Assembly: GCF_027587025.1 (NCBI RefSeq)
Contig: NZ_JAPPTI010000001.1
Coordinates: 930,001-994,000 of the forward strand
Direction: 5' to 3'
Source: Vibrio sp. LaRot3
GTDB lineage: Bacteria; Pseudomonadota; Gammaproteobacteria; Enterobacterales; Vibrionaceae
Length of the DNA stretch: 64,000 nucleotides
A program made the position numbers and the translations under genes. Each line of letters opens with the position of its first letter. Position 1 is the stretch's first letter. Positions 53,935 to 63,940 of the stretch are shown here, piece by piece. The notes below the pieces were generated by a model. That model was not told the origin of the DNA, searched no databases, and was given only the letters and a program-made list of their open reading frames with translations.

Positions 53935-55722
53935 TTAGCTCGGTTGCGCGAGTAAAGCCTCAAAATGAGAAACTTTCTCAGCCACCATATCGATACTTTG
54001 CTGCCAAAAATCCGCTTTACTCAGATCCATACCCAAATGACGCTCCACCACATCTTCCGCCATCATTGAGCCGGTATCTCTCAGCAATGCAACGTAATCA
54101 GGATAGAAGCTATCCCCCTTCTCGGCTCTCTGCGCATACACGCCTTTACTAAACAGGAAACCAAACAAGTATGGATAGTTGTAGAAACTCACTTGAGAGA
54201 TAGAGAAATGCAGCTTGCTCGCCCAGAAGTATGGGTCAGTCTCTTGCATTGAGTCACCATACCATTCTTGCCATGTTTCACTCATCAGTTCGCACAATTG
54301 GCTAGGATCTAACTCCCCTTCACTACGCTGCCGGTAGAAACGTTTTTCAAATTCAAAACGTACCGGGATGTTTATCATCAACGCATACGCAGAAGAGAGC
54401 TCTTCCCACAGCATCTCGAGTTTTTCTTCGCGCGTTTTCGCCTTCTCTAGCAAGTAATCACGAACAATGTTTTCCGCGAAAATTGAAGCGGTTTCCGCAA
54501 GAGTCATTGGGTAACGAGTTTGACAAAGTGGCATGTCACGCATCACCCAGTTATGGAACGCGTGGCCAAGCTCATGCGCTAAGGTCATAAGATCAGAGCG
54601 GCTGCCACCCCAAGTCATAAATACCAATGGTGTTCTGGTTGCAGCAAACTTGGTGCAATATGCACCTAAACGTCGATTTGGCGTTGGATCGGCATCAATC
54701 CAACCATTATCAACCATAGTTTGTACAAACTCTGCCATTTCAGAGTCTACCGTCGCGAACGCTTGTTTGATCACTTCAATGGCATCATCAAAGCTGTACT
54801 CCACCGTAGCCTGATCTTGCAGCAAATTAGGCATACCCGCTAAGTGGTTCCACGGTTTCATCTCTTTTAGACCATGAACTTTAGCCATCAATAAACCCGC
54901 TTTTTGCCCCACGTCTCGATTGGCTTTCGCGGTATCCATCATCGCCGTTAAAGTCGGTTGTTCGATTCGACTATCATGCAAACTTGGGTCAAGAAAATGC
55001 ACATCAACGAGATTAGAACGTTTTTCATATTCGGTTAATCGCCAGCCCGCAAGCGCATTTAAGATGGCAGCGAAAGCGTGTTGATTCTCGGACATCGCAT
55101 TTTGGATGCCTCGCCACACTTGTTCTTGCTTATCAAACTCCACGCCATACAAGATACTCGCAGCCTGTGAAAAACCAAGTTCAGTCCCATCATCAAGTTT
55201 AATCTGTAGTGAACCAGTGATGTTATCGTACATGCGTCCCCATGCATCGCGACCATCAACACTCATCGCGGCAAGCAATTGTTCTTCTTGAACCGCTAAC
55301 TTTGTTGCCGCGACTTTGCGGTCACAAGCTATCGCAAATGCTTGTCCGTAAACATCACCACTCTCATGGTCAAGTACCTGCTGAATAAACTCCAAATCCG
55401 CATTGGCTAAAATATCTTGATATGGCGTGTAAGCTTGGGACAGTTCCGAGCTCAGCTTGGCTAATTTACCTATAAGGCTTTTTGCTTCACCGTTGGTCGC
55501 ATCCACTGATGCATGGCATTGAGCGAAGGTATTGATCGTCGCCAGTAACTTACCTGCCGCTTCTCTAGTTTGAATCGCATTTTGCGTCACGCTTGCCAAA
55601 TCACGACGTTCAACATGCAGCTTTAGCACTTCAATACATTGTTGAATAAGCTCAATATCTTGAGCAATTTTGTCATCAGATAAGCTCTGATATGCGATAG
55701 ATAAATTCCAACTTGCTGTCAT
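53935..55722 (-). CDS. pepF: Oligoendopeptidase F (M3 family)
   Basis: 595 residues, typical PepF length. Zinc motif HELGH at about 382 to 386 (LAHELGHAFHNWV), with the downstream zinc Glu in the helix ETASIFAENIV. The N-terminal helical domain (1 to about 200) is the usual M3B lid. It cleaves short oligopeptides in the cytoplasm. It starts 11 nt after cobC and has its own AAAGGA site, so it is probably the last gene of the cob operon. A metabolic link to B12 is not obvious. Confidence 0.88.
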   Translation of the reverse strand: MTASWNLSIAYQSLSDDKIAQDIELIQQCIEVLKLHVERRDLASVTQNAIQTREAAGKLLATINTFAQCHASVDATNGEAKSLIGKLAKLSSELSQAYTPYQDILANADLEFIQQVLDHESGDVYGQAFAIACDRKVAATKLAVQEEQLLAAMSVDGRDAWGRMYDNITGSLQIKLDDGTELGFSQAASILYGVEFDKQEQVWRGIQNAMSENQHAFAAILNALAGWRLTEYEKRSNLVDVHFLDPSLHDSRIEQPTLTAMMDTAKANRDVGQKAGLLMAKVHGLKEMKPWNHLAGMPNLLQDQATVEYSFDDAIEVIKQAFATVDSEMAEFVQTMVDNGWIDADPTPNRRLGAYCTKFAATRTPLVFMTWGGSRSDLMTLAHELGHAFHNWVMRDMPLCQTRYPMTLAETASIFAENIVRDYLLEKAKTREEKLEMLWEELSSAYALMINIPVRFEFEKRFYRQRSEGELDPSQLCELMSETWQEWYGDSMQETDPYFWASKLHFSISQVSFYNYPYLFGFLFSKGVYAQRAEKGDSFYPDYVALLRDTGSMMAEDVVERHLGMDLSKADFWQQSIDMVAEKVSHFEALLAQPS

Positions 55723-55733
55723 TTCAAATTCCT

Positions 55734-56351
55734 TTATTCAAAACTCAGAGGCGCGCTTATTGAGCACACTTGGATATAATTTTGCTCTGCTTTAGTGATC
55801 TTAATATGCGTTAGTGAATGATGGCCAATGTGCAACCGTGAGTACCATGTGGGGCTCTGCCAATCAACTTGCAGTATGTCTGAGAGGATCATACGTATCG
55901 TTCCACCATGGCAAACCACTAAGGTGTCTTGTTCAGATTCTTCTATTAACTGCTGCCATGCTAACGAGACGCGTTGGTAAAACTCCGGCAAGGGTTCAGC
56001 ATTTGGTAGCGTGACCTGAGCTGGCTGTTGCCAAAACTTATCAAGCAACGGCCATTGCGATTTGAGCTGCTCAAAGGGAACGCCGTCAAAATCACCAAAA
56101 TGCATCTCTTTGAGTTGATTGTGTTCAGTTAGTTCCGCCGATGAACCATACTTTAGCTTGAGTGCTAAATCACGGCAACGGCGTAGCGGTGAAGTCACAA
56201 TCTGTTGAATATCGAGGCGTTTCGCCATGATGGCTTGTGCAATTTCATTTTGATGTTGTTCACTAACTAATACATCCGTTGAACCACACAAGCTAGGTTC
56301 AGCTAACGTTTTACCATGCCTCAACAGATAAATATTAATGGTCTTGACCAT
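55734..56351 (-). CDS. cobC: Alpha-ribazole phosphatase CobC
   Basis: 205 residues of the histidine phosphatase family. Catalytic RHG at 11 to 13 (YLLRHGKT), second His in VVCHGGTIRMIL, and supporting SPLRRCRDLA. In this context it removes the 5'-phosphate from alpha-ribazole phosphate or adenosylcobalamin phosphate. AAGGGAT precedes the ATG. It follows cobU by one nucleotide. Confidence 0.88.
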   Translation of the reverse strand: MVKTINIYLLRHGKTLAEPSLCGSTDVLVSEQHQNEIAQAIMAKRLDIQQIVTSPLRRCRDLALKLKYGSSAELTEHNQLKEMHFGDFDGVPFEQLKSQWPLLDKFWQQPAQVTLPNAEPLPEFYQRVSLAWQQLIEESEQDTLVVCHGGTIRMILSDILQVDWQSPTWYSRLHIGHHSLTHIKITKAEQNYIQVCSISAPLSFE

Positions 56352-56352
56352 G

Positions 56353-56880
56353 CTATCCCTTTAGCTTCATTGGTAAACCTGCTGCCACGAACGTCACTTG
56401 ATTAGCCACTTTAGCGATCGCTTGGTTCATCCATCCTGCGTGATCGACATAAAGACGAGTGACTTCACCCATTGGTATCACACCCAGTCCAACCTCGTTG
56501 GAGACAAGCACAACCTCCGCTTTGGTGTTTTGCAATGCGATAACCAATTGATCAACCGTTGAGGATATTTGCTCGCTCGAAGCGGTGTTACCATCCGCGA
56601 AAATGACATTGTTAAGCCACAAGGTTAAACAATCTACTAGCACTACATCATCACTTGTAAACGACTGCAGCAGTGAAGCGACTTGGAGTGGGCATTCATG
56701 CAGTTGCCAACCTTCGTCTCGCCCAGCTTGATGATGAGCTATTCGCTGCTCCATCTCTTTATCAAAAGCGATCGCAGTCGCGATATAGTGGCGTTTTAAA
56801 TGACTTTGCTCAATAACCTGCCACTCTGCATAGCTCGATTTTCCTGAACGAGCTCCGCCTAAAACTAAATGAATACTCAT
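56353..56880 (-). CDS. cobU: Adenosylcobinamide kinase/guanylyltransferase CobU
   Basis: 175 residues from the ATG at 56880; upstream in-frame codons lie inside cobS and are not used. N-terminal P-loop LGGARSGKS (about 7 to 15), catalytic His region ([10 protein letters not shown]), [12 protein letters not shown] and [10 protein letters not shown] are all CobU landmarks. It phosphorylates adenosylcobinamide and then adds GMP, activating it for CobS. Overlaps cobS by 4 nt. Confidence 0.92.
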   Translation of the reverse strand: MSIHLVLGGARSGKSSYAEWQVIEQSHLKRHYIATAIAFDKEMEQRIAHHQAGRDEGWQLHECPLQVASLLQSFTSDDVVLVDCLTLWLNNVIFADGNTASSEQISSTVDQLVIALQNTKAEVVLVSNEVGLGVIPMGEVTRLYVDHAGWMNQAIAKVANQVTFVAAGLPMKLKG

Positions 56881-57647
56881 GACACCCACGCTAATACAAC
56901 AAGATAAGTAAGCAGCTCTGTCAATTGCTGCGCACCACCAAGGCAATCGCCAGTAAAGCCACCTAAGCGCTTGTTCAACCAATGTTTAAATAACGTTCGA
57001 AACAACAACGCAGCAGCCAAAATGCTCACAGCAACGTGTATCTCGAGCAATAAACTGGCACATATGGCCGTTGCTACAATAATGGTTAGCTCAGACTGAC
57101 TTTGCCTGTTGGCCAATGGTTTGCTTTTACTACTATCAGGATCGCTCACGTAAGCCATATCAAAAATTAAACTTGCCGCGATGCAACGGCTTATAGTGTA
57201 AGCCACAAAAAGGATGACCATCACATTACTAGATTGAGCCAGTTCCGTGAGCAGAATGAATTTGCCCAACAGTGCCATGACCAATGCGGATGCACCGTAT
57301 GTACCGATTCGGCTGTCTTTCATAATGGTCAAACGTTTTTCAAGCGTCATTCCACCACCGATACCATCGGCCATATCAGTTAACCCGTCTTCGTGAAACG
57401 CACCAGTAAGCATCAGGCTCAACACCATGGTGAGAAATACGGCAACCGAGACAGGGAACAGCAATGAGAATGCAAAGTAAGCCCCGGCGCAAATTGCGCC
57501 AATAACACAACCAACCAAGCCAAAGTATCGACCGGCTTGGTTCATGCGTTGTTCACTGTAAGGGGTGTTGGCTGGAATAGGTATTCGAGAAAAGAAACCC
57601 AATGCCAGCCAGAAAAGTTCTAATTGGTATCGTAAGTTCGATGCCAT
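56877..57647 (-). CDS. cobS: Cobalamin synthase CobS
   Basis: 256 residues, polytopic membrane protein. FSRIPIP at about 19, [18 protein letters not shown] (aspartates that bind magnesium and substrate), [14 protein letters not shown] and [18 protein letters not shown] are the defining CobS segments. It joins adenosyl-GDP-cobinamide and alpha-ribazole (phosphate) at the inner membrane. It overlaps cobT by 1 nt and cobU by 4 nt. Confidence 0.93.
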   Translation of the reverse strand: MASNLRYQLELFWLALGFFSRIPIPANTPYSEQRMNQAGRYFGLVGCVIGAICAGAYFAFSLLFPVSVAVFLTMVLSLMLTGAFHEDGLTDMADGIGGGMTLEKRLTIMKDSRIGTYGASALVMALLGKFILLTELAQSSNVMVILFVAYTISRCIAASLIFDMAYVSDPDSSKSKPLANRQSQSELTIIVATAICASLLLEIHVAVSILAAALLFRTLFKHWLNKRLGGFTGDCLGGAQQLTELLTYLVVLAWVS

Positions 57648-58675
57648 TACATATTGACTCCAGCTTGCTCGAAGCTGGCCATATTATTATAAAACTCGGC
57701 GGTAGCGCGAATAATTGGCACAGCCAGTACTGCTCCGGTGCCTTCGCCTAAACGCATGGAGAGATCCAGTAGCGGCGTACCTGCCAATTCTTGCAGCATC
57801 AATTTGTGCCCTGCCTCATGCGATTGGTGAGCAAAAATCATGTACTCACGGCAAGATGGTTCTATCGTCGCAGCTACGTAAGCCGCTGCCGTTGCAATGA
57901 AGCCATCGACAATAACAGCTGTATTGCTTTCAGCCGCACCTAAGAAAGCCCCCACCATTTGTACAATTTCAAAACCGCCTACTTGGCGCAAAATCTCATG
58001 GACGTTTTGTCCACGGCAGCGATTCACACCTAACTGAACCAGTTGACGCTTTTTACGCATTTGCTGGCCATCAATGCCTGTGCCTAAACCGACACATTTT
58101 TCCACACTACGTCGAGATAGCGCCGCCAATATAGCCGCTGCGCTACTTGTGTTGCCGATACCCATTTCACCAAACATCACAAGGTTTGAGCCATCGGCTA
58201 TCACTTGTTTTACCACATCGCGGCCATACTCAAGCCCTAGCTCTACTTGCTCTTTGGTCATCGCAGCTTGATGAGCCAAGTTATTGGTTCGCTCTCCCAG
58301 ACGTTTGGAGATTAGGTTCGGTGCATCACTTTCAACTGGCTTTAAAATACCAGCGTCGATCACCTTAATATCGACTTCATGGGCTCGACAAAAACAATTG
58401 ATCGCCGCACCACCGACTAAGAAGTTGTGCACCATTTGTTGTGTAACTTCACTAGGCGCAACACTGACCCCTTCTTCTGCGATACCATGATCACCGGCAA
58501 AAACCAAAACCGTTGGCTTAAGTACCTCAATTGTTGTCGCGGGTTCACTACAGCCTTGGCTCTTAATTAATGCCAATTTGTGCGCAACCATTTCTAGTTT
58601 GCCTAACGAGCCTAAAGGTTTAGTTTTGTTGTTAATTTGCTGCCAAATGGCATCCGAATGCGTTTTATCTAACAT
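57647..58675 (-). CDS. cobT: Nicotinate-nucleotide--dimethylbenzimidazole phosphoribosyltransferase CobT
   Basis: 342 residues from the ATG at 58675. A longer frame from 58735 would run inside the flavin reductase gene and lacks homology. [12 protein letters not shown] is the N-terminal signature; [39 protein letters not shown] and the late catalytic Glu in [13 protein letters not shown] follow. It makes alpha-ribazole phosphate from dimethylbenzimidazole and nicotinate mononucleotide. Begins 4 nt after the flavin reductase stop and is coupled to cobS. Confidence 0.92.
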   Translation of the reverse strand: MLDKTHSDAIWQQINNKTKPLGSLGKLEMVAHKLALIKSQGCSEPATTIEVLKPTVLVFAGDHGIAEEGVSVAPSEVTQQMVHNFLVGGAAINCFCRAHEVDIKVIDAGILKPVESDAPNLISKRLGERTNNLAHQAAMTKEQVELGLEYGRDVVKQVIADGSNLVMFGEMGIGNTSSAAAILAALSRRSVEKCVGLGTGIDGQQMRKKRQLVQLGVNRCRGQNVHEILRQVGGFEIVQMVGAFLGAAESNTAVIVDGFIATAAAYVAATIEPSCREYMIFAHQSHEAGHKLMLQELAGTPLLDLSMRLGEGTGAVLAVPIIRATAEFYNNMASFEQAGVNM

Positions 58676-58679
58676 GGTA

Positions 58680-59291
58680 CTACTGAGGCCTTGCGATGGT
58701 GAAAGTTTGTTGTAACACGGCGTATTCTCCGCCACCCAAACGACAAAGCGGATTGAGCTTCATCGCATCAATAATTAATCGTTGCTCATCTTGATTGATG
58801 ACATCAGGATCGATATACACAGTTTCGACTTCGGCAAACACCAAGGTTTGAGGCGTTTTCCCGATATCTTGTACTTGATATAACGTGCAACCAAATGCTA
58901 CCGGACAGTCCGCAACACGCGGTAATTCAAAACCCTCGAACGAGGCTAAGGTAATATCGCTCTCAACTACTTCCGAACGGCCATGTTCTAGTGTCGCCGC
59001 ACTTTCCGTTACCGGCTGTGCTAAATCAACATTGGCAATATGAATAACCATCTTGCCCGTTTCAATGACGTTACGGACGGTATCTTTAAGTTCCCCGTCT
59101 GGCTTTTTACCCACGGAAAACATTAACAAGGGAGGTTCACTCGAAATCGCAGTGAAATAAGAGAAAGGGGCAAGATTGAAATTATCTTGACCTGATTCAG
59201 TCAGTACCCACGCCACAGGACGCGGTACGATAGTTTGTGTCAGTAAATGGTAGACTTGCGATGGTGCGAGCGCACTCATATCAATATTCAT
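58680..59291 (-). CDS. Flavin reductase-like FMN-binding protein
   Basis: 203 residues, FMN-binding split-barrel (flavin reductase/DIM6) family. N-terminal TQTIVPRPVAWVLTESGQDNFNLAPFSYFTAISSEPPLLMFSVG is the classic FMN-binding block. It reduces or binds FMN; substrate is unknown. It is the first gene of the cobTSUC-pepF cluster, with only 4 nt to cobT. An electron-supply role for corrinoid reduction is an inference from position only. Confidence 0.82.
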   Translation of the reverse strand: MNIDMSALAPSQVYHLLTQTIVPRPVAWVLTESGQDNFNLAPFSYFTAISSEPPLLMFSVGKKPDGELKDTVRNVIETGKMVIHIANVDLAQPVTESAATLEHGRSEVVESDITLASFEGFELPRVADCPVAFGCTLYQVQDIGKTPQTLVFAEVETVYIDPDVINQDEQRLIIDAMKLNPLCRLGGGEYAVLQQTFTIARPQ

Positions 59292-59581
59292 TTAACGTCC
59301 CTGTATTCCTTTGCAGTGCATCTTACGCAAACCGCATAACCTTTAGAGTGTACCGCTGTTCTCCGCAATTTTACTAGCGTACTCGTCGCATAATTATCGT
59401 AAAATCAATCGATTAATTGGTATTTATACGCGATTTATATGTTTCTTTATCGATTCCCACTCTGAAAGTCAATTTGACAACCTAAGCCATTAACACCAAT
59501 AAATCTCTGATTCGACGTAATATTAAACATGGCGCGTTTGGTGCATCAGACTTAAAGTGTCTTTCAGCATTAGGATGTAAC

Positions 59582-59665
59582 ATGCTTACCAATCGAAAAA
59601 ACAAAAGCCGAGCGAAAAAAACAAAACGAAACCAGAAAAGGTCAATTCCTCTCGGCCTCACCTAA
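59582..59665 (+). CDS. Possible 27-residue basic microprotein
   Basis: An open frame of 27 codons (MLTNRKNKSRAKKTKRNQ...), about 44 percent Lys/Arg. AGGAT lies 5 nt before the ATG, and a strong intrinsic terminator follows the stop by about 28 nt, so it resembles a small transcription unit rather than random sequence. I recognise no family. A non-coding RNA that happens to carry this frame is the main alternative. Confidence 0.4.
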   Translation: MLTNRKNKSRAKKTKRNQKRSIPLGLT

Positions 59666-59692
59666 CTCTGAGGTGATTAATCTCATCGTTTT

Positions 59693-59719
59693 AACGCCAA
59701 CCTAAAGTTGGCGTTTTTT
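59693..59719 (+). terminator. Intrinsic terminator after the micro-gene
   Basis: AACGCCAAC (59693-59701) pairs with GTTGGCGTT (59707-59715) around CTAAA, then a T-run. No other + strand gene lies upstream that it could serve. Confidence 0.85.
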
Positions 59720-59793
59720 GCTCTTCGTCATAGACATCAACTTAGCCATTTTTTACTCTGACCGGAAGGACGAAAGACAAAAGGTATGCATAG

Positions 59794-60471
59794 ATGGACA
59801 AAAACATCGTGATGATCGCAGGAGCAACAGGTCTAATTGGCAACGAGTTAACAAAAATGCTGTTAGAAGAAACCGCGATCGATCATATCTATGCCTTAAG
59901 CCGTAAACCGTTGCCTTTCTTTCACCCTAAACTCGAGCTTATCCAACATCAAGAACTCAAGATCACGCAATGGCAGGATGATTCGCCCGCTCCAACTAAA
60001 GGTTATATTTGTTTAGGCACAACGAAGAAACAGGCGGGGTCGAACCAAAGTCTGGAGCAAGTTGATGTTCACCTTGTACGTGAAGTCGCCCAAACGATGA
60101 AACTGGTGGGCGTTAAACACCTCACTGTTGTTTCTAGCTATGGCGCAAACTCTCGTTCGCTTTCCCATTATTTGCGCTGCAAAGGGAAAATGGAACTTGC
60201 ACTGAGCGATATGGGTTTTGAACAGGTTATATTCGTCCGCCCAGGACCTCTCAAAGGTCTGCGTGACGTCCCAAGAAAAGATGAGGCGCTCGTCCAAACG
60301 TCATTCAAATTGTTACGACCACTGATGTTGGGCCCTCTGGCTAACCTTATTCCTATCGAAGCCAGTAGCGTCGCTAAAGCCATGCTCTATGCCTCATTTG
60401 GATATTCGAACAAACGAGTTCAATGTCTTGACCGAGTTGAGATGCTAGCACTGCTGAAAAAGTATCAATAA
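59794..60471 (+). CDS. NAD(P)-binding atypical short-chain oxidoreductase
   Basis: 225 residues, Rossmann fold. The dinucleotide loop is GATGLIGNEL (about 10 to 19, G-x2-G-x2-G). Resembles the HTATIP2/YwnB-like atypical SDR group: YICLGTTKKQAGS, then LTVVSSYGAN where a Ser precedes the catalytic region, YLRCKGKMELALSDMGF with the Y-x3-K pair, and VRPGPLKG. Substrate unknown. Spaced 74 nt after the terminator at 59693 and before tcyP. Confidence 0.82.
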   Translation: MDKNIVMIAGATGLIGNELTKMLLEETAIDHIYALSRKPLPFFHPKLELIQHQELKITQWQDDSPAPTKGYICLGTTKKQAGSNQSLEQVDVHLVREVAQTMKLVGVKHLTVVSSYGANSRSLSHYLRCKGKMELALSDMGFEQVIFVRPGPLKGLRDVPRKDEALVQTSFKLLRPLMLGPLANLIPIEASSVAKAMLYASFGYSNKRVQCLDRVEMLALLKKYQ

Positions 60472-60675
60472 TGTCGGTACTTTAAAGGCAAATTGCGCAA
60501 TTTATAGACTGGCGTTCTTTTTAATAACCTTTCTTCATATTTCATGCAGTTTTCTTATTTCAAACTGACGTAACAAATCATTACCTTTTCGGTATTCACT
60601 AGGATCTCCAACCTAATTCATTTGAATATCAGCCATATTAATTGGCTATTTTTTATTCGGTAAGGATTTTTCACT

Positions 60676-62043
60676 ATGTCATTTGCAGCTATCGCATCAC
60701 TCGCGGTGTTTGTCGGCATTCTATTTGTGCTGTATGGACAGCAGCGTAAACAGAATACTCTCTCACGCCTTGTTCTTATTGGTCTTGTACTAGGTAGTGG
60801 CTTTGGTTTAGCACTACAGCTTATTTTTGGCGAAGGCAACCCTGTTATTAAAGAAACACTGGACTGGGTAAACGTCGTTGGCCGCGGCTATGTTGGCTTG
60901 CTTAAGATGATCATCATGCCGCTGGTGCTTGTTTCTATGATTGCCGCGGTTGTAAAGCTAGAAAAAGGCGGCTCTCTGGGCAAGATTTCTGGTCTGACTA
61001 TCTCAGTACTACTGATCACGACTGCAATTTCAGCGGTTGTTGGTATCGCAGTAACTCAAGCGTTTGGTCTTACCGCTGAAGGTTTAACAGAAGGTGCGCG
61101 CGAAACCGCTCGTATTGCAGTTCTTGAAAGCCGCGCTGGTCGCGTAAGCGACTTAACCATCCCGCAAATGTTAGTGAGCTTTATTCCAACCAACCCATTT
61201 GCGGATTTAACGGGCTCTCGCTCTACTTCTATCATCGCTGTGGTTATCTTTGGTGTGCTCACTGGTATTGCAGCACGCAAAGTGATGGCAGAAAAAGAAG
61301 AACTAGAAACACCTATCCGCACATTTGTGGAAGTGATTCAGTCTATCGTTATGCGTTTGGTTAAAATGATTATGGCGCTAACACCTTACGGTATCGCAGC
61401 ACTGATGGCGAAAGTTGTCGCAACATCAAGCGCATCAGACATTCTTAGCTTGCTTGGCTTCATCGTTGCCTCGTACGTTGCTATCGCACTGATGTTTGTT
61501 GTTCACGGCGTACTGGTTGCATTCGTGGGTGTAAGCCCGAAAGAATACTTCCAGAAAATTTGGCCAGTACTTACATTCGCGTTTACTTCGCGTAGCTCGG
61601 CAGCCACGATTCCACTGAACGTTGAAGCGCAAATCACTAAGCTACGTGTACCACCAGCAATTGCGAACCTATCAGCATCATTTGGCGCAACCATTGGTCA
61701 AAATGGTTGTGCAGGTATCTACCCAGCAATGCTTGCGGTAATGGTCGCACCCACTATGGGCATCAACCCAATGGATATCAACTTTATCCTGTCACTGATT
61801 GCGATTATCACCATTAGCTCTTTTGGTATCGCAGGCGTAGGCGGCGGCGCTACCTTTGCTGCCCTGATTGTACTGCCAGCGATGGGGCTACCTGTCACTA
61901 TCGCAGCGCTGCTTATTTCAATTGAACCATTGATCGATATGGCTCGTACTGCGCTTAACGTTTCAGGTGCAATGACAGCTGGCACAATCACGAGCCGCCT
62001 GTTAGGTGACAAGCAACCTGAGGCAGAAGAACAAACGGCCTAA
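60676..62043 (+). CDS. tcyP: L-cystine transporter TcyP (dicarboxylate/amino acid:cation symporter)
   Basis: 455 residues with about 8 to 10 membrane helices of the DAACS/glutamate-transporter fold. N-terminal [23 protein letters not shown] is TcyP-like. The transport core includes [19 protein letters not shown], the serine-rich re-entrant loop [16 protein letters not shown], and [21 protein letters not shown]. It imports cystine. GGTAAGGATT precedes the ATG. Terminator overlaps the end of the convergent GGDEF gene. Confidence 0.9.
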   Translation: MSFAAIASLAVFVGILFVLYGQQRKQNTLSRLVLIGLVLGSGFGLALQLIFGEGNPVIKETLDWVNVVGRGYVGLLKMIIMPLVLVSMIAAVVKLEKGGSLGKISGLTISVLLITTAISAVVGIAVTQAFGLTAEGLTEGARETARIAVLESRAGRVSDLTIPQMLVSFIPTNPFADLTGSRSTSIIAVVIFGVLTGIAARKVMAEKEELETPIRTFVEVIQSIVMRLVKMIMALTPYGIAALMAKVVATSSASDILSLLGFIVASYVAIALMFVVHGVLVAFVGVSPKEYFQKIWPVLTFAFTSRSSAATIPLNVEAQITKLRVPPAIANLSASFGATIGQNGCAGIYPAMLAVMVAPTMGINPMDINFILSLIAIITISSFGIAGVGGGATFAALIVLPAMGLPVTIAALLISIEPLIDMARTALNVSGAMTAGTITSRLLGDKQPEAEEQTA

Positions 62044-62063
62044 GTAGTCATCTCTTAAAACGC

Positions 62064-62093
62064 AAAAAGACCAGCATTAACGCTGGTCTTTTT
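62064..62093. terminator. Bidirectional terminator shared by tcyP and a GGDEF gene
   Basis: AAAAAGACCAGC (62064-62075) pairs with GCTGGTCTTTTT (62082-62093) around ATTAAC. It includes the TAA stop and last codons of the - strand gene at 62077, so coding and terminator sequences overlap. Confidence 0.9.
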
Positions 62094-63459
62094 GTTTATA
62101 GTCTGCGAACGTTGCAAGCGACACATCAACACTCTCGAAACATATACAATTTCGGCCAAGGTTCTTGGCTTGATAAAGCAGGTTGTCAGCTTGCTTAATA
62201 GATTGCCCTAACCCACTCGCCAAGCGACTTGCGCCACCAGATATGGTGACTTGAGGGGCACTTTCCATCTCTGCTACATCTAATCGGATACGTTCAAATA
62301 TCTGGCTTGCAACCTCAGCACAATCAGTCTTAACCACGACTAAAAATTCTTCACCTCCGATCCGAAATGCAAAATCACTAATACGGATACGGCGCTTAAT
62401 CACTTGAGCAACACGACGTATCACTTGGTCACCAATATCATGACCATACTTATCATTGACTAACTTAAAGTGGTCAATATCAAACACGGCCAAATAGTAC
62501 TTATTGGGTTTTAGGCTTTGTCTAGTGACTTTGTTTAGATAATGGCGATTATGCAATCCTGACAACTCATCTGTGTACGTCATCTTAGTCAATTCTTGCT
62601 TGTCTTTGCGGGTACGATACAGGAAGTAGCTAATGCCTATGGTGGCGACCGTTAATACCATTAGTAAGTACACGTGCGTCGGGATCAATGTGTCGTTTCG
62701 AACCAACTTTATTAAATAACTTGGCTGACCATTTATTGTGACACTGTGACGATATATGACCGTATGCTCACCTATATCAAGTACCCCTGCCTCTCTCTGC
62801 GTCCTTGAAAGTTGTTCGACGATGGGACTGTATTGCTCAGGCAACAGTGCAAGTTGTGATATGCCATCATAGTTTGAAGAGTAGACAAAACCCGCTAAAT
62901 CCAGCATCAAGGTATCTTGGCGAAAACTATTGGCAAATTCGCTAACGTAACCTTCAACAATCAAATACCCTACATGGACATCATCGAGATAAATGGGGGC
63001 AACTTCGGTGAAAATACCTTCATCTGGCCAGAAAAACGTTTTGTTTGTTGTAGTGGTTTTATTTGATTCAAGTTGAAGATACGAACTTAACAAAAGACCA
63101 TATTTATTGGCACTCGCATAGCGAGGGACAATGGAAATACTGGAGATTAAACTCTGATTCTCGAGTAACTGATGAGCGAGGTCGTTGAAGGGATCAGGAT
63201 CAGAAAAGTAGTGTTGAGTAACGGTAGAGTTTGCTAAAGAAAGATAGCTTCCCACCATATCTTTGCGCAGCTGAAAAGTTTCGCTCGCAACTTTAACTTG
63301 TTGCTCAAAAGCATCAATTTTTTCGCGTTTAATTATACCCAGAGGAGTATTGATCGCGAATACTACAATCAGCATCAGCAGTAACGTTCTTACCTCTATC
63401 GTTGCCGATGACGGGCTCATTTTCGTGTACTGAAGAACCATTTCTAGACCAAACTTCAC
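62077..63459 (-). CDS. Membrane sensor diguanylate cyclase (GGDEF)
   Basis: 460 residues from a GTG at 63459; an ATG at 63441 in the same frame is equally plausible. Membrane helix near 24 to 42, a periplasmic Cache-like sensor domain (about 45 to 270: LIVEGYVSEFAN, LMLDLAGFVYSSNYDG), a second membrane helix near 275 to 295, then GGDEF. The active site is GGEEF near 366, preceded at exactly five residues by RISD, the RxxD inhibitory site, so product feedback is expected. It should make c-di-GMP in response to a periplasmic signal. It is convergent with tcyP. Confidence 0.9.
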   Translation of the reverse strand: MKFGLEMVLQYTKMSPSSATIEVRTLLLMLIVVFAINTPLGIIKREKIDAFEQQVKVASETFQLRKDMVGSYLSLANSTVTQHYFSDPDPFNDLAHQLLENQSLISSISIVPRYASANKYGLLLSSYLQLESNKTTTTNKTFFWPDEGIFTEVAPIYLDDVHVGYLIVEGYVSEFANSFRQDTLMLDLAGFVYSSNYDGISQLALLPEQYSPIVEQLSRTQREAGVLDIGEHTVIYRHSVTINGQPSYLIKLVRNDTLIPTHVYLLMVLTVATIGISYFLYRTRKDKQELTKMTYTDELSGLHNRHYLNKVTRQSLKPNKYYLAVFDIDHFKLVNDKYGHDIGDQVIRRVAQVIKRRIRISDFAFRIGGEEFLVVVKTDCAEVASQIFERIRLDVAEMESAPQVTISGGASRLASGLGQSIKQADNLLYQAKNLGRNCICFESVDVSLATFADYKQKDQR

Positions 63460-63940
63460 CCAAACACACTACTTTTTGGTAACACGATGCCACCAAATCT
63501 GCCGGACAGTTTCCCATAAGCAATTGTTTATTTGAGTGAATTTTTTATGACATTGCCTATAGATAGAAACATTCCAATATGTGGTACGGCACTCGCCATC
63601 GATTTCACTGATTAGACCTCCTTTCTCAAACCAATACTTCGAACTCTAACAATCAATCAAAATGGTCAATTATTCCTAATACCTGAGCAAAATCCCCACC
63701 TTTAAACTAAAAAGTTATAAAAAAATTGCCACGATATTCTATAGACACTGAGTTCAAACAATAAAACACATAAAAACAATATCTTAGACGAAGTATCGAT
63801 ATTGAACTTAAGTACTAAATTACGCGATTTCATCGATTGAATTCTTATCTAACTTTGCAGTCTTGATTGAATTTCTTCCATAAATTACTTAGAGTACAAA
63901 ACGTTTTCCGCTAAACAAGAACATACAAAGGACGATTTAC
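63460..63940. other. Divergent intergenic region, 481 bp
   Basis: Very AT-rich, between a GGDEF gene (-) and the ProV-like gene (+). It should hold promoters for both. AAGGAC at 63929-63934 is the ribosome site of the ProV gene. No RNA gene or clear -35/-10 pair was identified. Confidence 0.45.

Noticed and set aside
53957..53971. SypG-box-like sequence (TTCTCATTTTGAGGC on the - strand) at the 3' end of pepF
   Set aside because: It fails one defined position, and no sigma-54 -24/-12 element follows on that strand in the 250 bp to astE.
56881..56982. Upstream in-frame start for cobU
   Set aside because: It would extend into cobS coding sequence, and the P-loop begins only from the ATG at 56880.
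58676..58735. Upstream in-frame start for cobT
   Set aside because: It overlaps the flavin reductase coding sequence in another frame and does not resemble CobT.
60631..60655. AGCCA/TGGCT hairpin followed by a T-run, 30 nt before tcyP
   Set aside because: Only 5 bp of stem with an AT-rich loop; too weak for a terminator or attenuator call.
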